DNA of 22,021 nt, taken from assembly GCA_028456385.1 (NCBI GenBank), contig JALNQF010000568.1:1-22021 (forward strand). The letters are read 5' to 3'. This document shows positions 9,775 through 20,019 of this stretch, in pieces. The notes beneath the pieces were generated by a model. The model saw nothing but the letters and a program-made list of their open reading frames with translations, did no database searches and had not been told where the DNA came from. This stretch comes from Ophiosphaerella korrae. Lineage: Eukaryota > Ascomycota > Dothideomycetes > Pleosporales > Phaeosphaeriaceae. Position 1 is the stretch's first letter. Each line of letters opens with the position of its first letter. The position numbers and the translations under genes are program-made.

Positions 9775-9910
9775 AATTTCAAAGAGGGTAAAGAAAAATT
9801 TCCCTACTGGGATGTTTGGATTTGTTGTTGGGTAAAGTGAAGGGACACGAAACACAACACACACACTAGGGCAGAAAATCTTGGGATGCATGTAGGTCCC
9901 AGTTGCGTGT

Positions 9911-9920
9911 TTTTATAAAG
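9911..9920 (-). promoter_or_regulatory. TATA-like box of the carboxylesterase
   Basis: Reads CTTTATAAAA on the - strand, about 140 bp before the chosen ATG. With a usual 25-40 bp spacing, transcription would begin near 9870-9890. That would place the ATG at 9889-9891 at or before the mRNA start and supports the ATG at 9774. Confidence 0.4.
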
Positions 9921-9985
9921 TTGTATGGTACATACCTCCTACCTCTCTCTTTTTATCTCCTCCCCCCTCAGTTACAAACCTGCGA

Positions 9986-10011
9986 TGTGCCAAATGACTC
10001 ATTATGGCACA
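9986..10011. promoter_or_regulatory. inverted repeat enclosing a TGACTCA bZIP site
   Basis: TGTGCCA (9986-9992) and TGGCACA (10005-10011) are exact inverted copies around ATGACTCAT (9994-10002). TGACTCA is the classic binding site of Gcn4/CpcA-type bZIP regulators. It lies about 220 bp upstream of the carboxylesterase start. Control by amino-acid starvation or another bZIP factor is inferred. Confidence 0.35.
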
Positions 10012-10387
10012 CACCTCTAGTAGTGTACAAAATCTCGGCTCTATTATACAATGCTTGGAATAATATCCAAGAAACGTTTTTGTAGATCTTCAAAGGTTCA
10101 TTGCGCCCGGCGAAACGAACGTATGACGACCCCAACATCTCTCCCAATCCCCCCAAGGGAGTTTGCGGGACATTTTTTGCGGGGAAAGAAAAAAAAAAGA
10201 GCTTAAACTTATAACTCTCCTCCTTCCATGTTTTTTTTTAAGAAATAAAATAAAATAAAGTAAATAAATAAGATATGATGAATTGTCATTTTCTCGGCGT
10301 CTTTCCCCCCCTCCCCTTCCCTGCCCTGCCCTACCCTGCACTAATCTTAACTCCCGACCCACCTTAGTACATATATACCGTACGTGA

Positions 10388-10426
10388 CCGACCCTCCGAT
10401 CCGACCCTCCGATCCGACCCTCCGCC
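10388..10426. repeat. 13-bp tandem repeat, three copies
   Basis: CCGACCCTCCGAT occurs exactly at 10388 and 10401, and a third copy at 10414 differs only in the last two bases. A short TA dinucleotide run (about 10434-10448) follows. The preceding stretch 10190-10340 is simple-sequence DNA: A-runs, AAATA units and C-rich runs. Confidence 0.85.
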
Positions 10427-10674
10427 CTTTCCTATATATATATATATGTATTGGATTTAACAATATGCCTGGCGTATTGCCGCCAAGATGGTCCGTGATG
10501 TCCTTCGATATTGTCCTTCAATATTGTCTTACTTGTACAAGCCTTAATAAAATAATACTAATAACCTATCTTATGCAGTAAGACACTGCGATTCCAAATC
10601 TTCAATTTGATTTCTTATATCTCTTCTCGTTGTTGCGATGCAGCGTTGTGAAGTTTGATAGTAATAGGGGCACC
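10427..10674. other. non-coding spacer with short imperfect repeats
   Basis: Contains a TA-dinucleotide run and two near copies of TTCGATATTGTCC around 10502-10530. The only open frame (10384-10581, 65 codons) begins in the 13-bp array and is not protein-like. Nothing else seen. Confidence 0.4.
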
Positions 10675-10759
10675 GTACCTATGTTGCCGGGTACTGTACC
10701 TTGATATTGCCGGGTATTGTACCTCGATATTGCCGGGTATAAGGACTGTACCTCGAGCG
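10675..10759 (+). repeat. degenerate 21-29 bp tandem repeat
   Basis: GTACCT recurs at 10675, 10696, 10719 and 10748, each followed (except the last) by a T-G-T/A-T-T-G-CCGGGTA-type unit such as GATATTGCCGGGTA. Normal composition, not RIP-altered. Confidence 0.7.
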
Positions 10760-10789
10760 ATTTCTAACCTCTGATGTGGACAAAATATC

Positions 10790-11036
10790 AACTCGCAGTC
10801 AACTCGTCACATCAGCTCGTAGTAACTCGTCGCATCAGCTCGCAGTCACTCGTCGCATCAGCTCGCAGTCACTCGTCGCATCAACTCGAAGTCAACTCGT
10901 CACAGTAGCTTAAAGTTACTTATCTTATTAACTTGTAGTAAACTTCTTTTATCTACTTATACTTAATTAATCTCCTTAACTTATAGTTAACTAATCTTAT
11001 TAACTTACAGTTATCTTATCTTATTAACTTATAGTG
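10790..11036 (+). repeat. 23-24 bp minisatellite crossing the RIP boundary
   Basis: Left copies read AGCTCGCAGTCACTCGTCGC then ATC, and recur at 10790-10908 with one or two changes. From about 10909 the same unit continues as AACTTATAGTTA..CTTATT-like copies in which nearly every C is T and every G is A. About ten units are present, one of them (about 10933-10980) expanded or scrambled. Confidence 0.8.
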
Positions 11037-11183
11037 TAAGGTCGACTTCACGCGAGATAACTCAATAAGGTAGTTTTAACAATTAACTAAAAAGAGTAAA
11101 TAGTAGATAAAGCTATCTAAGTAAGTAATATGTATATATACCTAGTAGCTTACTAAGCGCTATCTAAAAGTAGAAAGGTAGTT

Positions 11184-11258
11184 AAATATTAGTAAGTTTG
11201 TAATATTAGTAAGTTTGTAATATTAGTAAGTTTACAATATTAGTAAGTTGTAAATATA
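11184..11258 (+). repeat. 17-bp tandem repeat, about four copies
   Basis: AATATTAGTAAGTTTGT repeats at 11184-11258 with G/A and small indel differences in the last copies. It lies within the presumed 5' LTR of the outer element. Confidence 0.8.
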
Positions 11259-11621
11259 ACGGAGTTACCTATTATCGACTACTAGTAACCTCTTATAGGG
11301 GTGTTAGTAGATTAGAAGGTAATAATAAAGGTTTGTGTAGTAATTAGTAATAACTAGGAATAATAGTTAATTTGTGTATATAATGTCAAGTATTAGCGTT
11401 CTAGGTTAGAGATTAGATTACTAATACTATCCTAATAATACGTATTACTACTAACTATATACTTGTACTAATCTATTTATATAACACTATAGATTACTCC
11501 TAATCTATTATACGTAAATATAGATTACCTTAATGTTATAATACTAAGTAGTAGGTAAGCTGTTGTATTGTACGCAATTAGGCTAGGCAATACAGCGTAG
11601 TAGAATACGTAACTATTTAGT

Positions 11622-11705
11622 AGTAAACGCTCTAGAGTAAACGCTCTAGAATAAGCGCTCTAGAGTAAACGCTCTAGAGTAAGCGCTTAGGAATAAACGC
11701 TAGAT
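11622..11705 (+). repeat. 14-bp tandem repeat, six copies
   Basis: AGTAAACGCTCTAG and near copies (AATAAGCGCTCTAG, AGTAAGCGCTTAGG) run in register. The CGCTCTAGAG junctions are partly palindromic. It lies in the presumed LTR or leader of the outer element. Confidence 0.85.
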
Positions 11706-12059
11706 AGTAAGTATATAGGAACGTTAATAGACCTTTATAGACTATTGTGTTTAATCTCTTCTTTACCTCTTATCCTAATAGAGTATTATAACTAATACTT
11801 TAATTAGATTCTTATCTACCTATTAATACTTATATACCTTGTAATACTCTAATAAGAGCTAACTATTAATTAAGTTAAGTAACTATCTTGTTTATTAACC
11901 TTGCCTATCTTATAGAAGCCTACTTACCTTTATTACCTTTACTAGTTTTAAGGACTTAATATATTAAATACTTTTAAGATAAGTAATACATTAATAAATA
12001 TAGATAACTAGCGTATAGGAGTAACTTATACTACTACTTCTAAGGTTACTAAGCTAGAC

Positions 12060-12972
12060 CTCTACTATAGAGAATAAAACAAGCTTAAGCTATAGATCTT
12101 ATAACTTAATCTCTTTTTTAAAGTAGACTAAGTTTAGGATAAAGATAGAGCTATACTTATATTGTTTTATATAAGAGGTAAAGTAGAGAAATAAGTTATA
12201 CTATACTTTAAGAAATAGCTTAATAATAATAATAGTAACTACAATAAGATATTTAAAGAATAGATTAAGTTTAAAGATAAAGTATAATAAGCCTTTCTAC
12301 TAGTATATAAGATAGTAGTAGTAGAATACGTAATATAGAAGCTATAATAATATAAAGTAGTAGTAGACTATACTAATAAATTCTAAAGCTACGCGATATA
12401 AATAGAATAGAATAACAAGTTATTAAAAAAGATATTTTAATAAAGACTTAAGAGTAATATTTAAAGTAAGCTAATACGTAGTATAGCTATAATTAAGATA
12501 TTAGAGAACTTAATAGAAGAAGTAATTTAAGTTAATAACTATATATATAAATATATAGTAGAAGATAAGAATAGTAGAGTACTACGTATAGATAATAAGA
12601 AGTATAAAGCTAAGTACAAGTACTAATATAAGAATAACTAAGTTTAGAGTAGCTATAGATACTTTAAGCTAAACAAGATATACGTTAATAATATAAACCT
12701 AAGAAAACAAGAATACTATTATAATAAGAACCCTAAAAGAGTAGAAAGCTAAAAATACTATAAGTATAGTAAAATAGGGCACCTAGTAAAAAATTACTAA
12801 GTAAAGAATAAGTTTATATAATAAATTAATATACTTAAGAGGTAATATAATAATAGAGAGGAAGAATAAGAAGTAATCCCTAGAGGAAGCTAAGAGAAGA
12901 GAGATTACAAGACTATAAACCTCTAGTAGTAAGATATAAGTAAGAGATATAACTAGTATAAGATTACTATAA
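12060..12972 (+). pseudogene. gag relic of the outer Gypsy element
   Basis: A decayed + strand frame rich in Lys, Gln-derived stops and Tyr runs from about 12060 to the nested insertion. Its C-terminal nucleocapsid motif is at 12756-12797: a CX2CX4HX4C zinc knuckle in which the three cysteines now read Tyr (TAC/TAT from TGC/TGT), while the His (CAC) and the spacing, including IGHLVKN, remain. This places nucleocapsid just before the insertion point. The original protein would package the element RNA. All stops are TAA/TAG, as expected from RIP. Confidence 0.65.
12968..12972 (+). repeat. target-site duplication TATAA, left copy
   Basis: The five bases before the nested element's first LTR are identical to 20015-20019 after its last LTR. 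This matches the 5-bp duplication usual for Ty3/Gypsy integration. Confidence 0.8.
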
Positions 12973-13403
12973 TATTAATAGGCCTCCTATTATTAACTAT
13001 AGGTACTTATCTTATAGGGTTAGTAGATTAAGAGTTAATAGTAAAAGTTTATGTTAGGATCTATAATAACTTATAAATAGTAGAAGATATTTTATAACTA
13101 TCTTATACTAGCGTTCTGTAGTTAAAGGATTAAATTACTAATACTATCCTAATAATACGCATCCTACTAGCTATATACCTATAGTAATCTATTAATCTAT
13201 CTTTACTAAGACTAATAGATCGTAGATTATCTTAATCTATAATCTACTTATACTAAGAGTCTATAGATTATAGATTACCCTAGGTGTCCTAATTATATAT
13301 AGTCTCCTAGTTAAGTTTATATTCTTTATAGTTATATAAGTCTAGGTTAATTGTTATAAGACTAATTAGTTCTATCTATAGCTCTTCTATTACTACTATA
13401 ATA
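12973..13403 (-). repeat. 3' LTR of the nested Gypsy element
   Basis: Aligns without gaps to 19584-20014. I count 18 differences in 431 bp, 17 of them transitions. Contains no open frame. Confidence 0.92.
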
Positions 13404-13417
13404 CTATCTCCTCTTTT
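13404..13417 (-). other. polypurine tract of the nested Gypsy element
   Basis: Reads AAAAGAGGAGATAG on the - strand, immediately before the 3' LTR. This is the position and composition of the primer for second-strand DNA synthesis and fixes the element's orientation. Confidence 0.75.
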
Positions 13418-13770
13418 AAGCGGGCCCTCGTTTATCTATCCTAGGGCTAAAGTTATTAATCTACTTTCCTTATTAATTTGTAGTTCTTTATTACTCCCTA
13501 TAGTTATTTTATCTATACGTTGTTGCTACCTCCTTACTAATTGCGTGTTGCGCAATAGTATTAAGATATTTCCTTGTTCTTATTATACTTCTCCTAAGTT
13601 AAACCCTAAGTCTCTTTTTTATATTATTTCTACAAACAATAGTAAAGCTTATAAGGTATATATTCGTGTAAATATACGTAGTTCTTATAACGTATCTAGT
13701 GTTTCTCTTTCTAAGTATATGTTTATTATACTTATTCTTACGTCTAGGCTTAATAATAATAGGGAAGGCT

Positions 13771-14106
13771 GTTAACTAGACTTAAGAGAAATTACTATCT
13801 TAAATTGTAGAAGCTAAAGCTAAGCGTAAGTAGATCTAGGAGCTTACGTAAAGTAAGCTAGTAAAGAATTAAGCTCGTCTCTCTTATCTTTATAAGATAA
13901 AGGCGTTAAATAATAAGAAATTAGCTAAATAGTTAGTAGCTCTAGAAGCTAAGCTAGACTTAGATAAAGCGTTTAGTGTTGTTATAGTAGATCCTATATT
14001 ATATAATCCTATTATCTATCTATCTAGTAGTAGTAATATTAGTTCTCTTAGTTTGCCGCTAGGCGCTCTAGAGGGTTTTAACTTTAGAAGTCCTCTAGTT
14101 TCGTAG
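13771..14106 (+). other. possible antisense reading-frame relic in the nested element's 3' region
   Basis: Opposite to pol, frame 1 from 13771 reads a Lys/Glu/Ala/Leu-rich stretch including KIKALNNKKLAK and LVALEAKLDLDKAFS with few stops (TAA/TAG), then a Ser/Leu-rich part that overlaps the chromodomain on the other strand. It may be the relic of an extra gene carried near the 3' LTR or only a by-product of base bias. No family recognised. Confidence 0.2.
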
Positions 14107-17100
14107 AGTAATTAAGGTTGTCCTCTAGTTCCTATATTCTTTCCTATAGTTATCCTTTTTTATCTATACCTATCTATTCTACTAAGTAGTAGTTTCTTCT
14201 ATTATAGAATTAGTACTATAAGATTTCTTTAACTTCCTATTTTTCTTATTCTCTATACGTATCTACTTTATATACTAGTAGTTCTACTTCTTATAGTACT
14301 TGTTCTAGTAGAGCTACGTAAAATATTAGGTGTATCCTTATTCTATTTAGTAGCTTTAATTTATATATAACTAGTGTAACTTTTTTCTTAATTTTATATA
14401 GTTTTATCTTAACGTAGTCTAATTTTAAACTTAGTTGCTTACTTTTAATATTCTTTTGTACTAACTATACTCTTTCTCCCTCTCTAAATTAAGGTCTCTT
14501 TTTATATTTCTTGTTATAATACTTAGCTATTTAATTATATAGGAATTCTATATCCTATCTTAGTTAATTGTGTATATCTTTAAGTCTATTAGCGAAGTTT
14601 TCTCCTCTTAGAGACTAGGATATCTAATTTCTTAGTATCTAATACGCGTTAGGCTCGAATCTATAGTTTATAAAGAAAGGTAATACTTCTATTACTATAT
14701 TCTTTACGCTATTATATACTAACTATACTATAGGTAGTAGTTATACCTAATTATTCTAATTATAGTTAAGGTAGTATCTTAGGTATTGTTCTACTATCTA
14801 ATTTATTCTTTCTAATTATCTATCTATCTATAGGTAGTATACTATAGACATTGTATATTTAACTCCTAATTGCGCTATTATTATTCCCTATAATTTTAAT
14901 GTAAATCGTATATCTCTATCTATAATAATCTTGTCTAGTAATCTATGTTAGCTAATTATAGTTCCTAGAACCTAATATATAGTAACCTCTATCTTATTCT
15001 TCTCTTTATATAGTCTAAAGTATAAGTACTTTATAAATTTATCTACTATTATTAAGATTCTATTATACTTAACCCCTAATATTAGGTCTTTAGACTTTAG
15101 TAACTTTGTAATAAAGTTTATTGTAATAACTCCTTATAGTTATTCTAGTACTTTTACTAGTTATAGTATTCTATATAGTGCGTATCTACTATATTTATTC
15201 TTCTAACATTCTATATAGTCTTATAGTACTTCTATTACTAGTTGTTTTACTTTTAGAATATAATAATCTTATAGTAGTCTATCTAATATTTTGTTAATAC
15301 TTTAGTAACTATATACTAGTAATTCATAGAATTATTATATAAATTCTTTCTAGATTCTTTTTAAAATATATATTCTTCTATAAGCTTATATAAGTCCTTC
15401 TTAGATTTCTAATTTCTCTATTTCTTTAGATACTTCTTGTGTTACTTTTCGAATCTATTTATCTAGCTCGCTACTTTTTTTCTTAAGTGTTATAGCTATC
15501 TTAGGTGTGTTTAGGACTAAATATCCTTCTTCGTTCTTAACTAGAACTATACTAGTAGCGCTTACTTCTTCTTATAAGTCTAGTCTTCTACTAAGGGCGT
15601 CTATAAATTAGTTATCTTTCTCTTTTATATATATAATTTCTATATTAAATATTAATAGGAATTCCTACTATCTTATATATTATTATAATAGTTCTTTATT
15701 TATTATAAATCCTATAAGATTCTTATAGTCTATATAGACTTTTATCTAATACTTTACTCTTTATAAGTATACTCTCTATTATTTAAATACTTTATAGATT
15801 GCTAGTATTTCTTTATTATAGATAAGGTAGTTAAGTTCTACTATTTTTATTTTCTTAGTGAAGTATTTAACTAAGTATTCTTTTCTAGTCTCTAGATCCT
15901 TTTATATTAGTGCTATTCTATAGACTAAGTTAGATATATCTATTTTTACTATTACTAGTAGGTCTAGGTTATATATTCTAATAACTAGGTTTTCTATAAA
16001 CTTCTTCTTAATCTTTTTAAATACTTCTTTGCATTCCTTTATCTATTTAAATAGCGTATCTTTCTTTATAAGCCTAGTTATTAGTTCTATATCTTTAGAC
16101 TATCTTACTATTAACTTTCTATAAAAGTTTACTAGTCTATAGAACTATTATACCTCTTTTAAGTTTTTTAGTGTTAGCTATTTATTAATTAACCTAATCT
16201 TTTCTAGGTTAATCTTAATTTTTCCTAGTTTAATAATAAATCTAAAGAAATCTATTTCCTTTATATAGAATTTATATTTTCTTATCTTAAAGAATAGTTT
16301 ATTTTCTACTAGCTTCTCTAGTACCTTGTATACTTATTGCATATATTCTTCCTCTATTTCTAAGAATATAAGGATATTGTCTAAGTATACAAATATAAAT
16401 ACGTCTAAGTACTCTCTTAGTACTATATTAATTCTTTCTTAGAATACTGCTAGTGCGTTTATTAAGCTAAATAGTATAACTAAGTACTTGTATAGTCTAT
16501 ACTATGTTCTAAATACTATTTTCTATTTATTGCCTTTTTTAATTCTAATCTAGTAGTAGGCGTTCTAGATATCTAACTTTGTAAAGATTTTAGCCTTCTA
16601 TAGCCTATCTTGTATCGCATTAATTTGTAGTAATAGATATTAGTTCTTGTTTGTAATTGCGTTAGTTTTTCTAACGTCTATATAGAGTCTCTTATTATTT
16701 ATTCCTTTCTTATCTACAAATATAAGTCTATACGCTACTAAGGATTTAAATTCTCTTATTTATCCTTTTTTTATTACATTTTAGATAAATACTTGTTTAA
16801 TTTTAGATTCTTCTTCTATTTTTTAGTAGACTAGGCTCTATCCTACGTTTTTACTTTCTTCTAATTCTATTACTAAGTCCTATAGTTAATGTTTTAGAAG
16901 GTAGTCTTCTAGCTCTATAAGCTATTCTTCTTATTTCTTGTATTCTTCTAGGAATTTTCCTTTATAGGTATTTATGTTAGCCTTTAACGTGTCTATTTTA
17001 TAGTAGTTAATCTTTCCTATTCTCTAATTAATGTATAGGTTAGTTATTTATAACTATAGTATACCTAGTATTATATCTTATTTGTTATTAATTATTATTA

Positions 17101-17400
17101 TATCTATAATTATATTTTTAATTGTTATTCCTTCTAGCTTTAATATAGAGGGAATTGTTTTAAACCTAATAGGTTCTTAGAATAGTTTCTCTTTAATTGT
17201 GCTTAGTTGTTAGGAGTATTTCTTTATTGTATAATTTATTCCTTATATTTCTATAAACTTCTTTAATATAAAGTTCCTTGTAGCTCTACTATTAATTATT
17301 ATTTATACTTCCTTTCTTTAGTATATACCTTTTTTTATAATGTGTAGGCCTTTTATACTTTTTAGTTGTTCTTGCTTAAGTATTTTTATAAATTATCTAT
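14050..17400 (-). pseudogene. pol relic of the nested element: protease, RT, RNase H, integrase, chromodomain
   Basis: Landmarks on the - strand, in order, are as follows. Protease active site at 17282-17293 reads NSRA where DSGA is expected, followed by NFI. RT motif A (KLDI.NAYYQ) is near 16555-16590. The RT catalytic box at 16376-16387 reads YLDN for YLDD, followed by ILIF. RNase H KIDIS (from ETDAS-type) is near 15930-15945. Integrase core NFITKL has Asp changed to Asn at about 15116; a DRD.RFT motif lies near 14901-14923, and the third catalytic Glu survives (14810-14812). The chromodomain lies at about 14105-14240 (EVKEIL...YYLVE then a stop for Trp). Every change is G to A on the coding strand or C to T, and stops are TAA/TAG. 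The protein would have copied and inserted the element; the chromodomain would guide insertion to marked chromatin. Confidence 0.88.
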
Positions 17401-19560
17401 CTTTCTAGGGCTATAGCCTTACTTTGTATTTATATTCTTTGTGTTTTAGACATTTATTATTTGTACATTTATACTATAGTCCTCTATAGATATATTTCTT
17501 TAATAGTTTTAGTCTAGGCCTTATAGCTATATACCTATCTTCTAAGATTATTTCCTATCCTTAGATATCTTTTACTATAATTACTCTTATATAATTATAG
17601 CCTTTTCTTTGTATAGGCTATATATTATTTTTTACTTTAGGGTTCCTATATATAATATAATTCTTATCTAGGTATAATATCTATAATACTTTAAAATATA
17701 CTAGATATTTTAGATCTATTATTTTATTATCTCCTCCCTAGTAATTGTCTTTTCTAGGTATATTTGTTATTAGGATATAGTACACTACTAGTTTTCTAGG
17801 TATATAGGCTTTATTAATCTATTGCGCTTTTTTTACAAAGTATTACTATTCTCTTTATATAAGTATTTTTATTACCGCAACTATATATTACTTTATCTAT
17901 TCCTTAAATAGTATAAACTTTATTTCTTTAGGATTGCGTTCTTTCTAGTCTTTATACGCTTCCTCTATATTTATAACTATTAAATATATCTAAACAAATT
18001 TCTACTCTTTATTTTATTCCTCTATATCTATTGTTATATAGCTATTATAGCTATATATATCTAGCTAGGTATATTCTATACCTTTTATACTTACTTATTT
18101 CTCGCTTTTTTATAGTCCTTTAGAGGAAGCTGTAGTAGTCTCTTTATCTTATACCTTTTCTTTAACCTAGATTAATAGTACTAGGGGCTCTTCCCCTTCT
18201 AAGTCTCTTGTTAGTAAATCTATTACTTAGGTTGTTTCTTCTAGCTAGGCTTTTATTCTTTCTTTTATTATAGCTACTCTATATCTCTATTTCTATAAGA
18301 ACTATACTACTCCCTATTTACTAGAAAGGTGTATATAGTAGTTATTGTCGTAACAAAAGGTCTAATAGAGCATTACGTATTATATTTCCTTGCTCCTAGC
18401 TACTTTTTCCTAAGGTTTAGCCTATACTTGTAGTACTTCCTTCTTTTTCTTAGTTGTTTTTAACTAAGTTTCTTTATCTTTCTTTTAATCCTTACTTCTA
18501 CAATCTTTTATAAAGTGTCTTAGTTTCCTATATTTATAATATACTATGTTTTTATTTAACTTTAATTAGTAGTTTTTTATATAGTAGCCTAGTTTACTAT
18601 AGTTAAAGTACGTAAAGTCTTTATTCTTTTCTCTCTATTTATCTTTGTTTGCGTTAAGGACTATAGGGTCTCCCTTGTTATAATTCTAGGTGTAACCTCT
18701 ATATTTGTTCTTTTTCTATTCTCGAAGATTATTATTAATTTAGATTGCCTATTGTTTTAGGGCTTCTAGTATTTATAGTTTCTCTATATAGATTATTTTA
18801 TATTAAATCTTAGAGTTTAGTCCTTGTTTAAATTGTAATATTAGAGCTAATTTATTCTATTCTATATTTTATAATAGTTATTTAAACTATAATACGTATT
18901 CTAGAATACTCTTACTTTATATAAGTCTTTTAAGTCTTTCTTTAGCTTATTAAGTAATATCTATATCTCTAAATACTACTCTTATTTGTTTAGTAAAGTA
19001 TTTATAACTTCTAAAGATAGCTCTAGTCTTATCTTTCTAGGTTATTAGAGAGTATATCGTATAGTTAGTCTAGTAGGGTTTATACTATCTTATTGCGTCT
19101 TCTTTAAGATATAGTCTAATATATATTACTTTCTTTTCTTCTATATTAAAGTGTAGTACTTATATATCTATTTAATGTTGTGCTAAAGCTATAAAAGGTC
19201 TTAGTTTTTCCCTTATTTTATTAAACTTTTTAAAGACAAGTATCTTTAGTAGTTTCTTTGTCGCACTTATCTCTAAGCGTTGCGTAATTAGTTCTATTTA
19301 GTTTTATCCTTTTATAATAGCTTTAATCTAGGCCTTGTTTTACTTTATATAGTCCTAGAGTTCTTTGTTTTAAGTCTCTAGTACGTTAATTACTATCTTT
19401 ATATCTTCCTTTTTAGAGATTAGATTATTTATATGTTCTCTAACTACTTTCTATATAGTATTATCTAACTTATAACTACTTATAAGTGCTTTTACTACTT
19501 GTTTAGTTAAACTTTCTACTATTGTATTAGCTAGACTATACGCTACTTACGCTTCGCTTC
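17400..19560 (-). pseudogene. gag relic of the nested Gypsy element
   Basis: A decayed frame begins within about 40 bp of the 5' LTR and runs to the protease. Two CX2CX4HX4C zinc knuckles are recognisable: one at 18569-18610 (YFNYSKLGYYIKNY, all three Cys and the His converted to Tyr) and one at 18500-18541 (YYKYRKLRHFIKDC, two Cys converted, His and last Cys kept). Upstream lies a charged, helix-rich capsid-like part. The coding frame starting so close to the LTR leaves little room for an ordinary tRNA primer site; several fungal chromoviruses prime themselves, but this is only an inference here. Confidence 0.75.
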
Positions 19561-19583
19561 TTGTAATAACTAAATTAGTAAGG

Positions 19584-20014
19584 TATTAATAGGCCTCCTA
19601 TCGTTAACTATAGGTACCTATCTTATAGAGTTAGTAGATTAAAAGTTAATAGTAAAAGTTTATGTTAGGATCTATAATAACTTATAAATAGTAGAAGATA
19701 TTTTGCAACTATCTTGTACTAGCGTTCTATAGTTAAAAGATTAAATTACTAATACTATCCTAATAATACGTATCCTACTAGCTATATACCTATAGTAATC
19801 TATTAATCTATCTTTACTAAGACTAATAGATTGTAAATTATCCTAATCTATAATCTACTTATACTAAGAGTCTATAGATTATAGATTACCCTAGGTGTCC
19901 TAATTATATATAGTCTCCTAGTTAAGTTCGTTTTCTTTATAGTTATATAAGTCTAGGTTAATTATTATAAGACTAATTAGTTCTATCTATAGCTCTTCTA
20001 TTACTACTATAATA
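19584..20014 (-). repeat. 5' LTR of the nested Gypsy element
   Basis: Gap-free partner of 12973-13403. It carries the transcription start of the element in its - strand orientation. Right edge is followed by TATAA (20015-20019), the second copy of the target duplication. Confidence 0.92.
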
Positions 20015-20019
20015 TATAA
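20015..20019 (+). repeat. target-site duplication TATAA, right copy
   Basis: Identical to 12968-12972. Deleting 12973-20019 would rejoin the outer element, showing that the inner one arrived later. Confidence 0.8.

Larger units (their letters stand above)
11035..12972 (+). mobile_element. outer Ty3/Gypsy retrotransposon, left part (5' LTR, leader, gag)
   Basis: Begins TGTAAGG directly after the minisatellite, a plausible TG LTR start. The region 11285-11530 is a diverged relative of the LTR of the nested element. Tandem repeats lie at 11184-11258 and 11622-11705. From about 12060 a gag-like frame on + appears, ending in a zinc knuckle at 12756-12797. The element is interrupted at 12972 by the nested element and resumes at 20015. 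Its 3' LTR is beyond the window, so the LTR end cannot be placed. RIP stops throughout make it dead. Confidence 0.7.
12973..20014 (-). mobile_element. nested chromodomain Ty3/Gypsy retrotransposon, complete but RIP-killed
   Basis: A 7042-bp element bounded by two 431-bp direct repeats without indels and flanked by TATAA on both sides. The LTR ends read TA...TA, as expected from TG...CA after RIP. Orientation is - strand: the polypurine tract (13404-13417) abuts the left LTR, which is therefore the 3' LTR. The domain order on the - strand is gag with two zinc knuckles, protease, reverse transcriptase, RNase H, integrase, chromodomain. This order and the chromodomain assign it to the chromoviruses of Ty3/Gypsy. 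It sits inside the outer element between its gag and protease regions. No frame is intact, so it is non-autonomous and dead. Confidence 0.92.

Noticed and set aside
8159..9835. several 60-110 codon frames opposite or out of frame with the carboxylesterase
   Set aside because: All are shadows of the strong - strand gene; the repeated GKRI..PTHT pattern in two of them only mirrors the 75-bp duplication.
9775..9891. 39-residue N-terminal extension of the carboxylesterase from the ATG at 9889-9891
   Set aside because: It would bury the signal peptide 40 residues inside the protein, and the ATG lies only about 20 bp from the TATA-like box; the ATG at 9774 is favoured.
13545..13775. 76-codon open frame on + in the nested element
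   Set aside because: Starts at a TTG, lies in RIP-mutated 3' sequence of the retroelement, and has the Ile/Tyr/Ser/Asn composition of chance frames in AT-rich DNA.
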